64,000 nt of DNA from contig JAKZZE010000002.1 of assembly GCA_024220505.1 (NCBI GenBank), positions 186,001 to 250,000 of the forward strand, written 5' to 3'. The position numbers and the translations under genes are program-made. Numbering within the stretch: position 1 is the stretch's first letter; each line of letters begins with the position of its first letter. The DNA is from Rhizopus arrhizus (taxonomy: Eukaryota > Mucoromycota > Mucoromycetes > Mucorales > Rhizopodaceae). Shown piece by piece: positions 34,690 to 47,948 of this stretch. The notes under the pieces were generated by a model. That model was given only the letters and a program-made list of their open reading frames with translations. It was not told where the DNA came from and searched no databases.

Positions 34690-35499
34690 TTTTGCTTAGG
34701 ACTCAAGGCCATAATAGTTTCTGGGGAACAAAGGAACCTGCTTGCAGATATTAACATTGCTAGGGATTCCGTATCTGGCAATGAGATAGTTTCCCGGAAG
34801 GGCTTTCCTGGGATGGGACCCTTTAGAGTCCAAGGAACCAAACTCGACAACACTGCTCAAGCTGAATTTGGCCTAGCTCATTTCAGCGCTTGGAGTTGGA
34901 AAGTTACATTGCTTTTCTTAGGAGCCACTCCAAGCATACTATTGTTCATCTGGCTCATTATGTGAACACACGAACCAATCATGCTTCTGCTTATCTAATT
35001 CACCGAAAGTTTTGACCATCGTCTTACTTTAGGAACCAACTTGTTGATCATTTTCCTGATTGCCCACTTAAGACGGAAATCTGGTGATAATGCTAATTTT
35101 GTGATGAGGAACTAGTCTGCTCCAAACTCTGAGTTTCATGAGCCCATATATGGTGTGGGATTTTCAAATGTCCCTTTAGAAGCATGGCTTCCACGCATTC
35201 CTGATTGATGAATTTCGAATAAGCAAATTTTGTCTATATTGTGAAGAAATTACTCCGAGGACCTTTTGAATGGCATCAAATCCTCGTCTTTATAGAAGAG
35301 AAGCCCGCCTTCAAGTTATCAGACACGGCCTATTCAGATACACCAAACAAAACTTCCAATACCTGTGGCCAATAACAATGATGATGACAAGAATAACGAA
35401 CGTTTCTGACACTGGAATCGGAACTTGACTGCCTGCCTCAATATGCTGTATATTGCTCGTCCGCTTTGTGAGAATGATCAGATTCCCAAAAGGTTTTAA
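34690..35499 (+). pseudogene. TnpB/Fanzor-type nuclease relic
   Basis: Plus-strand fragments of an RNA-guided-nuclease-like transposon protein. Frame 1 gives GDNANFVM, an in-frame TAG, then SAPNSEFHEPIYGVGF. After a frameshift comes HGFHAFLIDEFRISKFCLYC, which carries the RuvC Glu (IDEF) and the first CX2C of the zinc finger. A final block HWNRNLTACLNMLYI corresponds to the RuvC-III motif NRDxxAxxN, with the catalytic Asp changed to Asn. The second zinc-finger half is not recoverable. The first 95 codons (from 34678) are open but I cannot match them to the family. Fanzor/TnpB homologues are known in Mucorales transposons; this copy is dead. Confidence 0.6.
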
Positions 35500-38325
35500 C
35501 ACGATGTTTATCAACAATCAAGAAGACCAAGAAGGCCTCGAGAGCATTCTGATGACCCAGAAGACTAAAATTCAGCACGCTGCCATAGAAACCAATGATT
35601 TTTTCCTGTTCAGTTATCACTATTCAACATCTTTGTCGTATTTACCTTATTAATTACTTATTATTCGTATGAGATTACTCAGATCTTATATAAGGAATAA
35701 CAAGTACTGAATACATAATATTACTTGTTACATATTCCCTAAAACTCATATATACTGTTTATATGGTTCAAGCTTAATACTAAAATTGACCTTGAGCTCA
35801 CTTCGGTCCCTGAATAATTTCATTTCCTACATAAAGGCGTAGTTTGATTAAATAGGTTCTCTCTCTCGTCTTGAAATCTAATAAAGAGGTTACATAGAGA
35901 CTCATTCACTAGTTTTCAAGTACTTTTTCCTTTCTATTTCTCACTTTATTATCTGCGAATATCTCAATCTTGATGCAATTAGCTGTAATGAAGGCTTACC
36001 TATGGGATCACAACTGAGCGCCATAAGTAATAAACATGACAGTAGTTTTTAAATTTTTACTCTTTTTTTCTTTTTTTTATTACCTTCAGCTCTATACATA
36101 TATTAATGAATTTCACTTTCATGTAAATACATTAAATATATTAACTAAAAATGCATCTAAATTTTCTGTATTTTATTTTAGTTTATGTTTATTCAGTGTT
36201 TTCTTTGCTTTCCATTTGGTTCTCTTTTCTTGCCTATTTTTTTTTTTTTTTTACAAAGACATCACATATAAACTTGTTCATTTGGCTGTTTGATCAATTC
36301 AATATTAAAGAATGAAAATAAAAGATGACTGTATGTGCAACTTTCATCCAATTTCTTTAGTAAAATAGCCTCTTTTTTATTTTCTTTCGTCAATAAGTAC
36401 CTACGATTCTATTTGATTAGCTTTAATTTCTATTCTTTCTTTTAGGAACGCTTTATCAATAATAACAAAGGGTGTTTTATATTGTAATATTAAATAGCTT
36501 GCTTTTGTGGTTGTTGATATCATTATTGGTTTAAAGAACACAATAATGTGTGTGTTTCATGAAAGCTCATTTCATTGACTCCTTTACAGTCATTACTTGG
36601 AAATGACGATTAAAGCTTTTTATGCAACAAAGATTGTAATTTTTTCTCTTCTTTTGCTACTAAGTATCATAGCAAATTAGTAACAGCTAAAAGCTGATAG
36701 CAAAAAAATGCAATAGATTGGACTTCTGATAGATCACAGAAAACCTTAGTTAGATGCGCTCTTTCTTTCATATAAGGATTCCCAAAGAAGCATCTCTCTC
36801 AAAACTTCAGTGAGTTATGTTGTTGCAAAGAACAATTAAAGCTACATCAAAATATGGGCAGCCCCCTCTTGGTGGTTCCTCACATCTATTCAGAAGTGTT
36901 CTTTCAGCTCATATTTGATTTAAAGTCAAGATGTACAACCACTTGACGGATATTTCTTGATTCGGTGGTATCCTCTTTTGGATATGAAGATAAAGAGGAC
37001 AGAAAATATTTCTATTCCCGTTAAAAATAATAAAAAATATTGAATTCATAAAGAAAACAATAGAAATCTGTCGCTGGTCAAGGTGAATGTTGGGACTAAA
37101 GTAAAACAAAAGTTTGCCATTGTTGATGTGATCCAAATAAATTAATCTACTAAGCTAGTCTGTTAAAGTATAACTTTAAGGTTAGAACTTTTTTTTTTTT
37201 TTTTGAAACACTTGATGAAAAAATTCAATTGATATAGTTCATAAAGGATATTATATGTATCATTACAACTTGATAAATACGCGGATTAAGAAGAGAACTA
37301 TTAAAGATTGATTGTAAATCATTTATTATCATGCTCATAATGAAACAGCAATGAAAGAGTAAACTTTTTTTTACTCGTTTTCTTTTATTTCTTGCCTGTG
37401 ATCAAAAAGCCTATCCGAAAAATATAGAACTCATTCAGTATCAAATATTATCTTCAATAATACAGAGAGTATTACTATAGTGATCACGATGTAAATGCTT
37501 TGAATTTAAAGGTGTTGTTCTGATCAGAAAATATGTTTTTACTACACTTTTGAAGCATAATGATTGTTTTTTAAAATAAAAGTAATCTTTGTCTCCTTGT
37601 TGTCTATTTTTATCAAAACTAATGTCAGTATCCAATCGTAATTGAAATGGTTTTCAAAAACAGTTTTTATTAAAAGTTTCTTTTGTTCCTTATTTCAATT
37701 GATAAAAGTTCATCATTTGTTAGTTACTAACCATATGCCGAGATATAAGATCAAGTACACTATTTTCTTATTAGCACATCTTGGCACAGAAAAGTATTAT
37801 TTCTTTTCATTTTTAATTACAAATTTACTTATCTTTGGTGTAAAGAAAGGAAGTTGATGGTTGTTAAGAATCACTTTTCTTTCTATTAAACTACACTATT
37901 ATTTTCTCCTGAACAGGGTTTTACTAAATAAATCTGTTTATTGTTTAAAAGTGTACACTCTAAAGCAAATACCTCTTTTCTCATTTCTTTCTAGATTTTT
38001 ATTTTGTCAGTGTTTCATATATAAATTACATAAAATGGTTTATTCTTTATCATTTTCATCTTTTTCTTTGCTTCTTTAGAGCATTCTAAAAATAGAAGTC
38101 AACAAGTTGTTTTTTATTGTAAAGTATTTCCATAGAAAACAAGACATAGATTACACGTGTAATTTAAATAAGGTAAAAATAAATTCTGTATTTCACGCTT
38201 ATCTACTTGACTGTGTAGATCCTATGTAAATAAAGAGAGAGAGAGAGGAGTAATAAACAGGAGTTGATGAACATTGACCTTTTTTTAAAACAAAAGGAAA
38301 GTTCGTGTTCTCAAAATTAAGCTTT

Positions 38326-38357
<32 letters not shown>

Positions 38358-38647
38358 GAAAGAGAAAAAAAAAAAAAGGTTCTGGACAAAACTGTATTAT
38401 TTATGCACACAACCAGCACAGCCACTTGTAATAAAAAAGTGAAATTGCATCTAAAGGCGATCTATTTTTTCCAAGTCTTTATTTCTTATATTCTCTGTAC
38501 AATGTCGATCCACTTTATATACGCATGTTATTTTGAATAGATTGTTCTCCTTTATAAAACAATAATAAAAATAAATCAAATTGAAAAGTAAATCATATTC
38601 TTCTTTCACTCTCTTCACTCCTTTCATCTCTACACTCCTTTGCTATT
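35500..38647. other. long intergenic region, no supported gene
   Basis: About 3.1 kb, extremely AT-rich. All open frames are short and compositionally hydrophobic or Lys/Phe-rich. A GA microsatellite lies near 38237-38250 and a T12-A18 inverted homopolymer at 38328-38357. No relic or RNA gene recognised. Confidence 0.5.
38328..38357. repeat. T12-A18 inverted homopolymer
   Basis: Twelve T are followed directly by eighteen A, then a further A-rich stretch. It could form a simple A-T hairpin or cruciform. It lies about 290 bp upstream of the next gene. Confidence 0.85.
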
Positions 38648-40260
38648 ATGAGTTCAATTGTTGATCTAATAGACACTTCAAATGTAATCGATATTATGAC
38701 ATCAAAACCAATCGCTCATTATCAACTAAATTCAATCTCAAAAATACTCTTTCAGCATTCATTTCACTGTAATGAACTCAACAAACACATTCAACTTTTA
38801 GTTACAAAGTTTTGTGTTATTTTATATGCACACAATCAATTACTCTTTCCTTCTTTATCCATTGATCGAGTTCAATTTCGCTCCGCTGATAATAAAATAC
38901 AATTACTTATTGACCAAAAGAAAACATTTACATTGGAGTTAATTTCGAAACAAGAAGAATACAACATTTGGTTTACTCCTTCTCAACATACTTGGCTTCC
39001 TCTTAAGCAACTTGTCAATCCAAAGCCGATAAAAACCACTGATCTCTTTAGTTATTATCATGATCCCACAGGAGAAATCTCACCGATCTCCGACGATGGA
39101 GAAGAACAAGCACATCCTTTTGGTTAGTTTTTTTTTTTTTTTTAAAAAAAAAGATATTAAAGCAACTTTCCCTTCCCCTTTTTTTCCTTTCTTTCTTTCT
39201 TACTTGTCATTCTTACTAAAAATAATCTATCATTCATTTAGTTACAATGCAACAATCAACTCCAGCCCATTTAACTAACCAACTCCCTACAACACCTCCT
39301 GAAAACAAAAAGAAATCATTTATGCGCTCTGTGCTTTCTGTTGTAGGCTCAACCAAGAAGCCTTCATCTAACGAAAGCATCGGCTCACCCGATTCATCTT
39401 GTTCACCAAACAATCACCCATCTGGCTTAACAACTCCGCCCATTAGTCGTTCATGTAGTCCAGCAACACCCGTGAGCTATCTTTCTTCTACTTCCTCGCT
39501 CAGTGAATCCATCGTGGTCAATGTAAGCATCACAGTAAGCACATTGTAAAATGCACATATACTGATCAACTTTGCATAGCCTGACCATAAGATGAACCGA
39601 GTCCTTTATAGACATGATCAATCTCAAGTGTTTCACTGGAAAAATGAATCCTGGTATGCTGTTCAAAAGACTTGCATGATTCAAGTATGTCAGACGGGAG
39701 ACAATCAATCTTACATCACAGTTTATGTAAAGGAGAGTAAAGATATGTATCTGAACGCGTGTATTTCATCCTCTACTGTCATTCAAAGGATCAGTCCGAC
39801 AGACATTAATTTGACTGTATTGGGTGAAGAAAATTACCTTTTTCATTTAAACAGTAAGGAGGATGTGGATCAATTGGTAAAAATACTTCAAGAACTACAA
39901 GATGAATCATCTACTGGTGATGACATAAACAGTTCACTTCAATTGGCAATGCAATGCCAATGTAAACTCTATTTACAAAGTAGTAGTGCTAAATGGAGCA
40001 GCTTTGGTAGTGTCTCAATGAAGATATCACAGCATCAAAAGACCAAAAAGATGCATTTAGCTGTAGAGTCGCATAAAAAAGTACTTGTGAGTGCCATGGT
40101 GCAAAGTAGAAATGTAGAACGTTTGGGGCCTAAGCGAATCTCGCTTTTATTTAATAATGAAAAGACAAGCATGGTTTATATGATTCAAGTACGTGAAGAG
40201 TTAACGGGTGATAAAATCGTTGAATATCTAAAGGAAAAAAACGCACAATTTGGTTGGTGA
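38648..40260 (+). CDS. unknown fungal protein with PH/RanBD-like C-terminal domains
   Basis: Exons 38648-39122, 39242-39522 and 39580-40260 give 478 residues in frame. The first about 150 residues form a compact, partly hydrophobic region with no clear family. Residues about 160-250 are low-complexity (Ser/Pro/Thr; PTTPPENKKKSFMRSVLSVV, SPDSSCSPNN). The rest looks like two PH-superfamily folds: WYAVQKTCMIQVC to about LVKILQELQ, then CQCKLYLQSSSAKWSSFG followed by LAVESHKKVLVSAMV, resembling a Ran-binding/PH strand pattern. I do not recognise a named gene. Fungal proteins with this layout include poorly described meiotic or membrane-associated factors. Start is the first ATG after a CT-rich leader. 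Confidence 0.75.
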
Positions 40261-41081
40261 TAATTTATTTTTATTTTGTATTTCTTTTTTTTTTATTGTA
40301 ATTGTTTCGAGTATAAAATACGGTATTTTCACTTTGAATTCAATCATTTTAAATTTGTTTAGACAAAATAAAATTAAGAATTCCAAATGCTTTTGTCAAG
40401 CAAATTCAAAGTCTTTTTCGATCTTAAAATATATTTTTAGAGATCGTGTATAGTCTTTGATTAGAGAATGATATACAATCTCTTAGGTTAACTATGAGAC
40501 CTTAATCATCAACAAAAAAGATTTGTTCAAGTACATGCAAACAGTATCAAACTTCATATTACTTATTTATCTTAACAATCGGTCAATGTTACTATGTTCT
40601 ATGTTTGTTTAATACCTAATTGGATATCAATAGTGTTTGATCATGTCCAGTTTGTTGTAAAAACTCAAATAAGAAATAGTTGTAATTAGCGACTACATCA
40701 GCTTTAAAGAAAGGATAACAAAATGATTATTTGGATACTTATGAATCATCAGATATACGATTAGATTGATATATTTAGGTGTAGCCATCCATATACTATT
40801 CTCTGTCTTGATCAAAGATAAAGAATGTTTTCTTCTTTTTTTGCTACATTAGCGTCTACTTTGTTGAATACCCTTTTGTACGTGAAGAAAGAACGATTAT
40901 CAACCTTTTAAATTCAGCAGCATCTCTTTTTATTCGTCGTCACTGATACTGTTTTCTTTCTTTGAAAAAAGACTTTCGTGTTTAATATTTCATTTAAAAT
41001 CGGATGAAAACTCTATAAGCTTAAAGGGTCACACAGTAAACTTTTTTCAAACACCGGCATTTTGACACTTTTCTTTTCGAC

Positions 41082-42839
41082 ATGAGTGACATTGTAGATT
41101 TACTTGTGAATTATCTGGACGGACAAGAAACTGCTAAGCATATTGAGACATGCTTGACAACACTCATTCAAAAAACACTTCAAGATCCTTACTATAGGCA
41201 AGTGTACATTGAATAAGAATAAAATCTAATTCACTTTTTACATGCAGAATTCAGCAAGGATCAAGAAAAGAGTTTTGGATCTGCTTTAGTCCTGTTATAA
41301 AGAAGATGACAGAAAAAGACTGCTTGGTGAATTTGATTAAATTTGCTAGAAACATAGTGGCTGGAGACTTGAATAATCAACAACTGGCTTTGTAAGTCGC
41401 TATTACTTGTTGGATATGTATCTTATAGATGTGATAGACAATATGGAGCATTGAAGAGCATTCAAAATAGACTGGAGATTGAAGCTTATGATCAAACGAT
41501 GGATAACAGCCTGCTATTACAAGTGAGTACGCAAGCTATCTGTAATATGATTACCAATCATTCAACGGCTATTGATGTCGTTTGGCAAGAATGGATGCTG
41601 AATGGATCTATCTGGAGGTATGGACAAGATGGATTAAGAGATAATATTCTAAACAGTAATAATACAGTGATATATTATCAAAAAATAATGACAATTTGAT
41701 TACAAGTGTGCTTGTCTTGATGATTAACTGTATAAGAGGAAATAAGCAAAGATGGTAAACAGAGTAATCTGATCATTAAAGAAAACAAAAGGACTAACAC
41801 ATCTATTGTAGTGATTTAATGATAGAGAATGGTAATGGTAGAAAGATATTAGGATTAATTGTGGATGATCTCGAAAGACTACATAGTAATGAAGAAAGCA
41901 AAAGCTTTGAATTGGGCTATACAATCTTTAATGAAATGTTTTTATTTGGTTATTTTAAGCAATTATATACCTTATTTAAAGAGTAAGAACTAGCAATCAA
42001 CAAACAAATTTTAACGAAATTATATAGTAATTTGTCTGTGTTGAGTACACGACAAACTATTTTATTCAAGCTATTAGATTCAAAGATCCATACTTACAAA
42101 GACACTTTACCTACCTTTATTAATGACAGAGATTTAGAATTTCTTTGTGAACAATTTGAATTGATAGCTAAAGAAACAGTGCGGGTTATTTTGAATGTTA
42201 AAGAATCATCATCAGAAGACTTACAAGTTGAACAAGTGTCCAATGTTTATACAGCCATTATACTTTTATTTCAAATACTAAATCAATTATTAATCCTTGA
42301 AGCTAAGGGATTAAAGCAATCACTTGCTCATATCAACGTCATTTCTTTGACACTAGGTAATAATGAACATTAATTGCCTTATTTACTTATGAACACTTTA
42401 AAGATATCTTGGGTCATTTGCGAACAATAAACTTGCCACCTGCACAAGCCGATCATCCCGAATTAGGATTTAATTTCCTTAAAAGAGAATGTGTTCGAAT
42501 GATTGGGGCAATGTGCCATGAAGACAAGAAGATTCAAGATGAGATTCGTGAGTTGGGTGGAATACCTTTGATACTTGAACAATTCAAGATAGATGATTCC
42601 AATCCATGTAATTATTGATAAAAGCATATATATATCTCGTTAATGATACTTGATTAGATTTAAGAGAATATGCTACATTAGCACTTCGAAACATAATGAA
42701 GGACAATATTGAGAATCAAGAAGTGATACGCGAATTAGAGCCTCAAGAAGTATTACAAACTGATGAGTTGGACAGAATGGGAATCACGCCTGAATTGTTA
42801 AAGGATGGTAAAATACGTATTAAAAAGACTGAGTTATAA
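41082..42839 (+). CDS. ataxin-10 homologue (Ctr86-like)
   Basis: Seven exons. The C-terminal ataxin-10 domain is clear: FNFLKRECVRMIGAMCHEDK, EIRELGGIPLILEQFKIDD, then after an intron YLREYATLALRNIMKDNIEN and EVIRELEPQ. The rest is helical armadillo-like repeat sequence, beginning MSDIVDLLVNYLDGQETAKH. In animals ATXN10 acts in cytokinesis and neuronal survival; yeast CTR86 is essential and of unclear function. Intron 1 must use a GC donor (exon ends at 41197; intron starts GCAAGT) to keep frame, while the other introns are GT-AG. Ends with IRIKKTEL. Protein length about 440 residues, similar to other members. Confidence 0.9.
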
Positions 42840-43686
42840 TAAAAATATAACAAGTATAAAATACTTAACTCTGTCCTCCTATACCTTAAACATGTCCCCT
42901 TTTGAACTCTGTTTTATTTAGTAACAGTGATAATATCTGTCAACAGAAACGTGGTCAATGGATCATATTCACTTTAATTCCATAAACAATTTTCTTTATC
43001 ACGTCTACCGTGAAGCAGAAGGAAAAAGGGAAATTGAAGAATACGAATGACTGTAGTCTACATTGGAAAGTATCTATGCCATTTTTGACATTCACTTGTA
43101 AAATCAATTTACAGAGGAAACATAACAATATGATCAGGGATCATTTGCTAGCCTGTCTGTTCTCACTACCGAGATATTACACCATCTTTAGAATATGGTG
43201 AAAGTGGCGCTAAATGACACATTTTGTCTATCTATATTTAAGCTCTATATTACCTGGTAACATACGTGTATATGCATTCATAAGACAACTACAAATCTTG
43301 AAAATAGGGGTACTCCAAAGGTTATTCTCCACCCCCTGCATTGTCTTTTTCTGCAAAACTTCGTTTTTAGTACAGTTTTGTATGCTCTCTATTACTGAAC
43401 TCAAATCATACGCTTTCTTTTCATCAAGAGATTCAAATTCTCAACTGTTTAGTAACTTTAATTCCTTGAAGTTTCTATACTTTTAAGTCGACAAAAAGAT
43501 TTGTCACCTTTTTTTTAAGTCACTGCTGCAATCTGAGTTTGGTGTTTAGAAAGCATTATTTGACGCATTAGAGCAAAATATAATTTATTTTCATTGGCTG
43601 GAAAATAGAAGGGATTTTAAAGGGAAATAATACAAATTTTATGGGATTTTTTTTTCCCTTTCCTTTTATTTTTTTTATTCTTAAAC
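42840..43686. other. intergenic region upstream of acyl-CoA synthetase
   Basis: No gene supported. It ends with T/C-rich sequence just before the ATG, probably the synthetase promoter and leader. Confidence 0.5.
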
Positions 43687-46042
43687 ATGCCTTCACCTTT
43701 TCAACCGCCTTATGCTGTTCCAGTACCTGGAGCAGAGAAAAAGAATGGAGAAACAGTACCTTACCGTCATTTTTTATTTGCAGATAATTTAGTGGATCAC
43801 CCAGAAGGTGTTTTTACTGCTTGGGACTTGTATGAACATGGTTACAAATTAGCTGGTGGTAAGTTCTTTTTGATACAGTGGTCAAAGCTTGTTCTTAACT
43901 CCATTTTAGACAAACCCTTTATGGGTACACGTCGTATTGAGGATGGTGTAGCTAAAGAATATGTTTGGCAAAGCCATCCAGAAGTGCGTAAGCGTATCGA
44001 AAATTTTGGTAAAGGTTTAAGTCAACTTGGTTTAAAGCGTCAAGCAGCATTAGGTGTTTACTCTGTGAATAGACCAGAATGGGTAAGTACACAAAGCATG
44101 CAAATATAATTTCATCCAATAACATCCATTAGACTATTACCGAAATTACTTCTTACCGACAGGCCTTTATTATTGTCGCTCTTTATGATACTTTGGGTGC
44201 CGAAGCCATGGAATACATTGTTAATCAAACAGACATGGAATTTATTGTTTTGAGCGCCGATAAACTTGATAACATCATTCAATTGAAATCTCAAATTGCC
44301 TCTATTCATACTGTCATTGTCATGGATCCTGTTGTGGATGAAGCTAAAAAGCAAGATGCGGCTGCTGCAGGTATCAAAGTGTACACGTTTCCCGAAGTAG
44401 AAGCTTTGGGAACCTCTTCGATCACGGAAAGCGAATTACCAAAACCAGAAGATATCGCAACAATCTGTTACACCAGGTATAGACTTGAATATTAAAAAAA
44501 AAAAAAAAGACTAAAAACCGTGTGATGTAGTGGAACGACCGGTGTACCTAAAGGTGTTGTTTTGACTCAAGCCAACTGTGTAGCTGCTGTTTCAGGTATC
44601 TCTGCTGTGGGTGACAAGGGTACATTTGCCTTTATTTCACCTGATGATGTTTACATTTCCTATCTTCCTCTTGCTCACGTATTTGAACGTGCTGCTCAAG
44701 GTATTCATTTATTTAAAGGTGCTGCTATTGGTTACTATCAAGTATGTGTATATTATATACAGTTACATATTGAATAACTTACAGATGTATATTAGGGAGA
44801 CACACTTAAATTATTGGATGATATTGCAGAATTAAAACCAACTGTGTTTTGCTCAGTACCAAGATTATTCAATCGTATTTATGATAAAGTGTTGGCTGGT
44901 GTGAGACAAAAGGGTGGTATATCTGCTTATTTATTTAATACTGCTTTCCAATCCAAGAAGGCCTATCTGGATTCCACTGTTCATCACTGGTTTTGGGATC
45001 GTATTGTGTTTAGCCAAGTAAGTTTTATACAAAAAAGAAAGGGTAAATTTGTATTGATTATTATCATTACAGATCAGACAAAAATTGGGTGGTAGACTTC
45101 GTTTCATATTGAGTGGATCTGCACCTGTTTCACCTGATGTGATGGATTTCATGAGAATATGTTTTTCAGCTCAGGTGTTTGAAGGTTATGGACAAACCGA
45201 AAACTATTGTGGTGGATGCTTGGTAATCATATTGTATTATAAAAAGAGTGAAAAAATGAGAAACTAATACAAATGAACAGACAATTGTAGATGATAATAC
45301 TTCTGGTGTAGTCGGTGTACCTTTTCCTTGCTCAGAAGTAAAACTAGTTGATGTACCTGACATGGAATATCTTTCAACCGATCAGCCTTATCCCCGAGGA
45401 GAAATCTGTATTCGTGGTCATTCAGTCATGAGAGAATATTATAAGAACCCCGAAAAGACGGCTGAAACAGTGGATAAAGACGGTTGGTTACATACAGGAG
45501 ACATTGGTTTATTTGATTCTGCCAATCGTGTGGTCATTATTGATCGTTTAAAGAATATTTTCAAATTATCTCAGGTAATTTTTAATTAACAGTAGCTCTG
45601 AGCACCAGAAACTGAGTGTATTTGTTAGGGAGAATACATTGCACCCGAAAAGATCGAAGGCGTTTACCAAAAGCATGAATTAGTCGCGCAAGCCTTTATT
45701 TACGGTGATTCAATGCAATCTTCTTTAGTGGGTATCGTCGTACCTGACAAAGATACATTCCCATCTTGGGCAAAGGCAAAGTTTCCCTCTGTTGAAAATA
45801 TTTATGAATCAGATGAAGTCAAGGCAGCCTTTTTAAAGACAGTTACAGCTTACGGTAAAGAAAGTGATCTCAAGGGATTTGAACAAATGAGAGCTGTTTA
45901 CCTCACACCTAATGAATTCACCATCGATAATGAACTATTAACCCCCACTTTCAAATTGAAGCGTGAGACTGCAAAGAAGGTTTATCAATCAGAAATTGAT
46001 AATTTGTATGCTACTTTATCAAACGGTAGAGCTTTCAATTAA
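43687..46042 (+). CDS. FAA1: long-chain fatty acid-CoA ligase
   Basis: Activates long-chain fatty acids with ATP and CoA for lipid synthesis and beta-oxidation, at ER, lipid-droplet or peroxisome membranes. About eight exons give roughly 680 residues. The AMP-binding motif [18 protein letters not shown] is rebuilt across an intron. Further signatures are [77 protein letters not shown] and the fatty-acyl-CoA synthetase segment [20 protein letters not shown]. The C-terminus ([18 protein letters not shown] ... GRAFN) is family-typical and lacks an SKL-type peroxisomal signal. Start [18 protein letters not shown] matches other Faa proteins. The gene symbol is by family; several paralogues exist in fungi, so FAA1 versus FAA2 is not settled. 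Confidence 0.93.
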
Positions 46043-47948
46043 ATAGCATAAATACCATTTACATTATTAAATCATTATTTTTAAAATTCATTGTTTGAAC
46101 AATACTTTTTTCTATTTGTGGAACACATTGATTATGTGTGATTGATGAATAAGGACTTTTTTAATGTTTATTTGTAAACTATACTGACATCTTGTGCATC
46201 GTATGCAACTGTTTATATTCAAAATTCTAAATTTATTCTATACACAGGCACTTTAATAGACCCTTACATGCTTTAGAATGAAACCTTGTGTCATTGTTTT
46301 TGCCATCCCTCTTAGACTAATCGTACCTTTTTTTTTTACTAGGTTTGATGACTGCACATCAATATACAAACAAAAGTTTTATATAAAAAAAAAAAAAAAA
46401 ACCCCAAACCAAGCACAATATAGTTATCTTTGATGCAGAACAAATCGCGTCTTCTTTTAGTGAAAAAAAAAAGAAACACTTCTCTCAGGACAGCCATTTC
46501 ATTCAATTGAACAACAGTTTTTATTAAGAGATCCTATTGAGTGCGCGTGATATATACACTGCAATTCGCTCGGATAAGTTCAGTTACAATACGTGAAAAA
46601 GAATTAAAAAAAAGGGGGGTGAGAAATAAAGAGTACAGTGAAAGACTGAAGGGTGATTATGATTAGCAATGAGAGACTTTGAGCCACTGATATAATCAAA
46701 AATCAAGAAAAGTCATGTCACTGGCACCCACATTATATTGCAAGTTGCTTACATAGGATGAAATATAAAACTGGCCAACGATGGAACCAAGGGAGAACAG
46801 GCATTGCTAATCGTGGAAGGTACGTAAGCAAACGATTCAAAAGGGATGACAAAATATTTGTGATTGCTGATGCATGCTAAAGCAGTACATGATTTGGTTC
46901 TTGGTAAGGTTCTGAGATGAATGAGTAGGACATAACGTCTGATTTTCAACAGATAATCAGGCAGACACGCATCTCATTTGGTGCTCACAAAATATGTATA
47001 GTCACACAAATAAACCAGCAGCAAAAGAAGCTCAAACTTTTTTACTGCTTGAACCGTGTACTTACTAAACTGCAGAAAAATGATGAGAGCTTTTAATGTT
47101 TGTTCGGAATCATTTTTTCATTTCGATGACTATTCGGACATTACTAATTTATATCAAGCATTTCTCAAACGCTAAACTTTTATAGTCATCACACACACAC
47201 TTCTCATAGGTTCACAGACTGCACAATTCCGTTAAATCCCAACTTTTTCAAAACACCTTTGGAAACAAAAATGTTAATGTTCACGCGCCTAACAACGTGC
47301 CTTGATGATACACACACATGTATTTTGGCTGGAATGTGTCGTACAATCAAAGTTAAAGTCGCCACTTTTTGTTTCAGGGACTGTGTAAGCTTTAGGTAGT
47401 TAATCCTACCTCGGCAAAAATAAATTGTACAGTCTACAACTCTTTTTTTTTTTTTTTTTTTTTTATTTTTTTATTTTTATTTTACATTAATTATAGCGGG
47501 TCTTCATTTTGTTGTCATGCTGACCAATGATACAGTAGAGACTTAAATTTTAAGAGTTACTTGACTCCCCAAACTTTGTATCTAATGTCGTTGCAAGTAA
47601 AAGGATTGATGGATTCCTTTGAAAAATCCTCCTTTTTAATTTTGTAGAAAATAAATAAAAAAAAAAACGCGTTTATTTGCGTGTCTCATTAAGCAGTCTA
47701 TATTCACAACATAAACTGCTTAAAAGAGAGAATATGTATGTGTTTTAAATAAATTCGCATTGAATACCACAAGAAAGTTTGTTTCTTTTTGTTACGTTGC
47801 AGTCATGAAAGAATGGTTTCTTTTCTTTGATAAAAGAAAGGTCACAGGACCCTTTTTTTTTAAATTTTCAGCAACTTATCTCGAGACTTTTTTTTTCATA
47901 TTTTTTTTTCCTCCTCTTTTTTTTTTTTTTTTTTCATAAATTTTGAAA
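46043..47948. other. intergenic region, no supported gene
   Basis: About 1.9 kb between two plus-strand genes. It contains A18 near 46384-46401, a T22 run near 47443-47464 and a CT/T-rich leader before exportin. No gene, RNA or element recognised. Confidence 0.5.
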
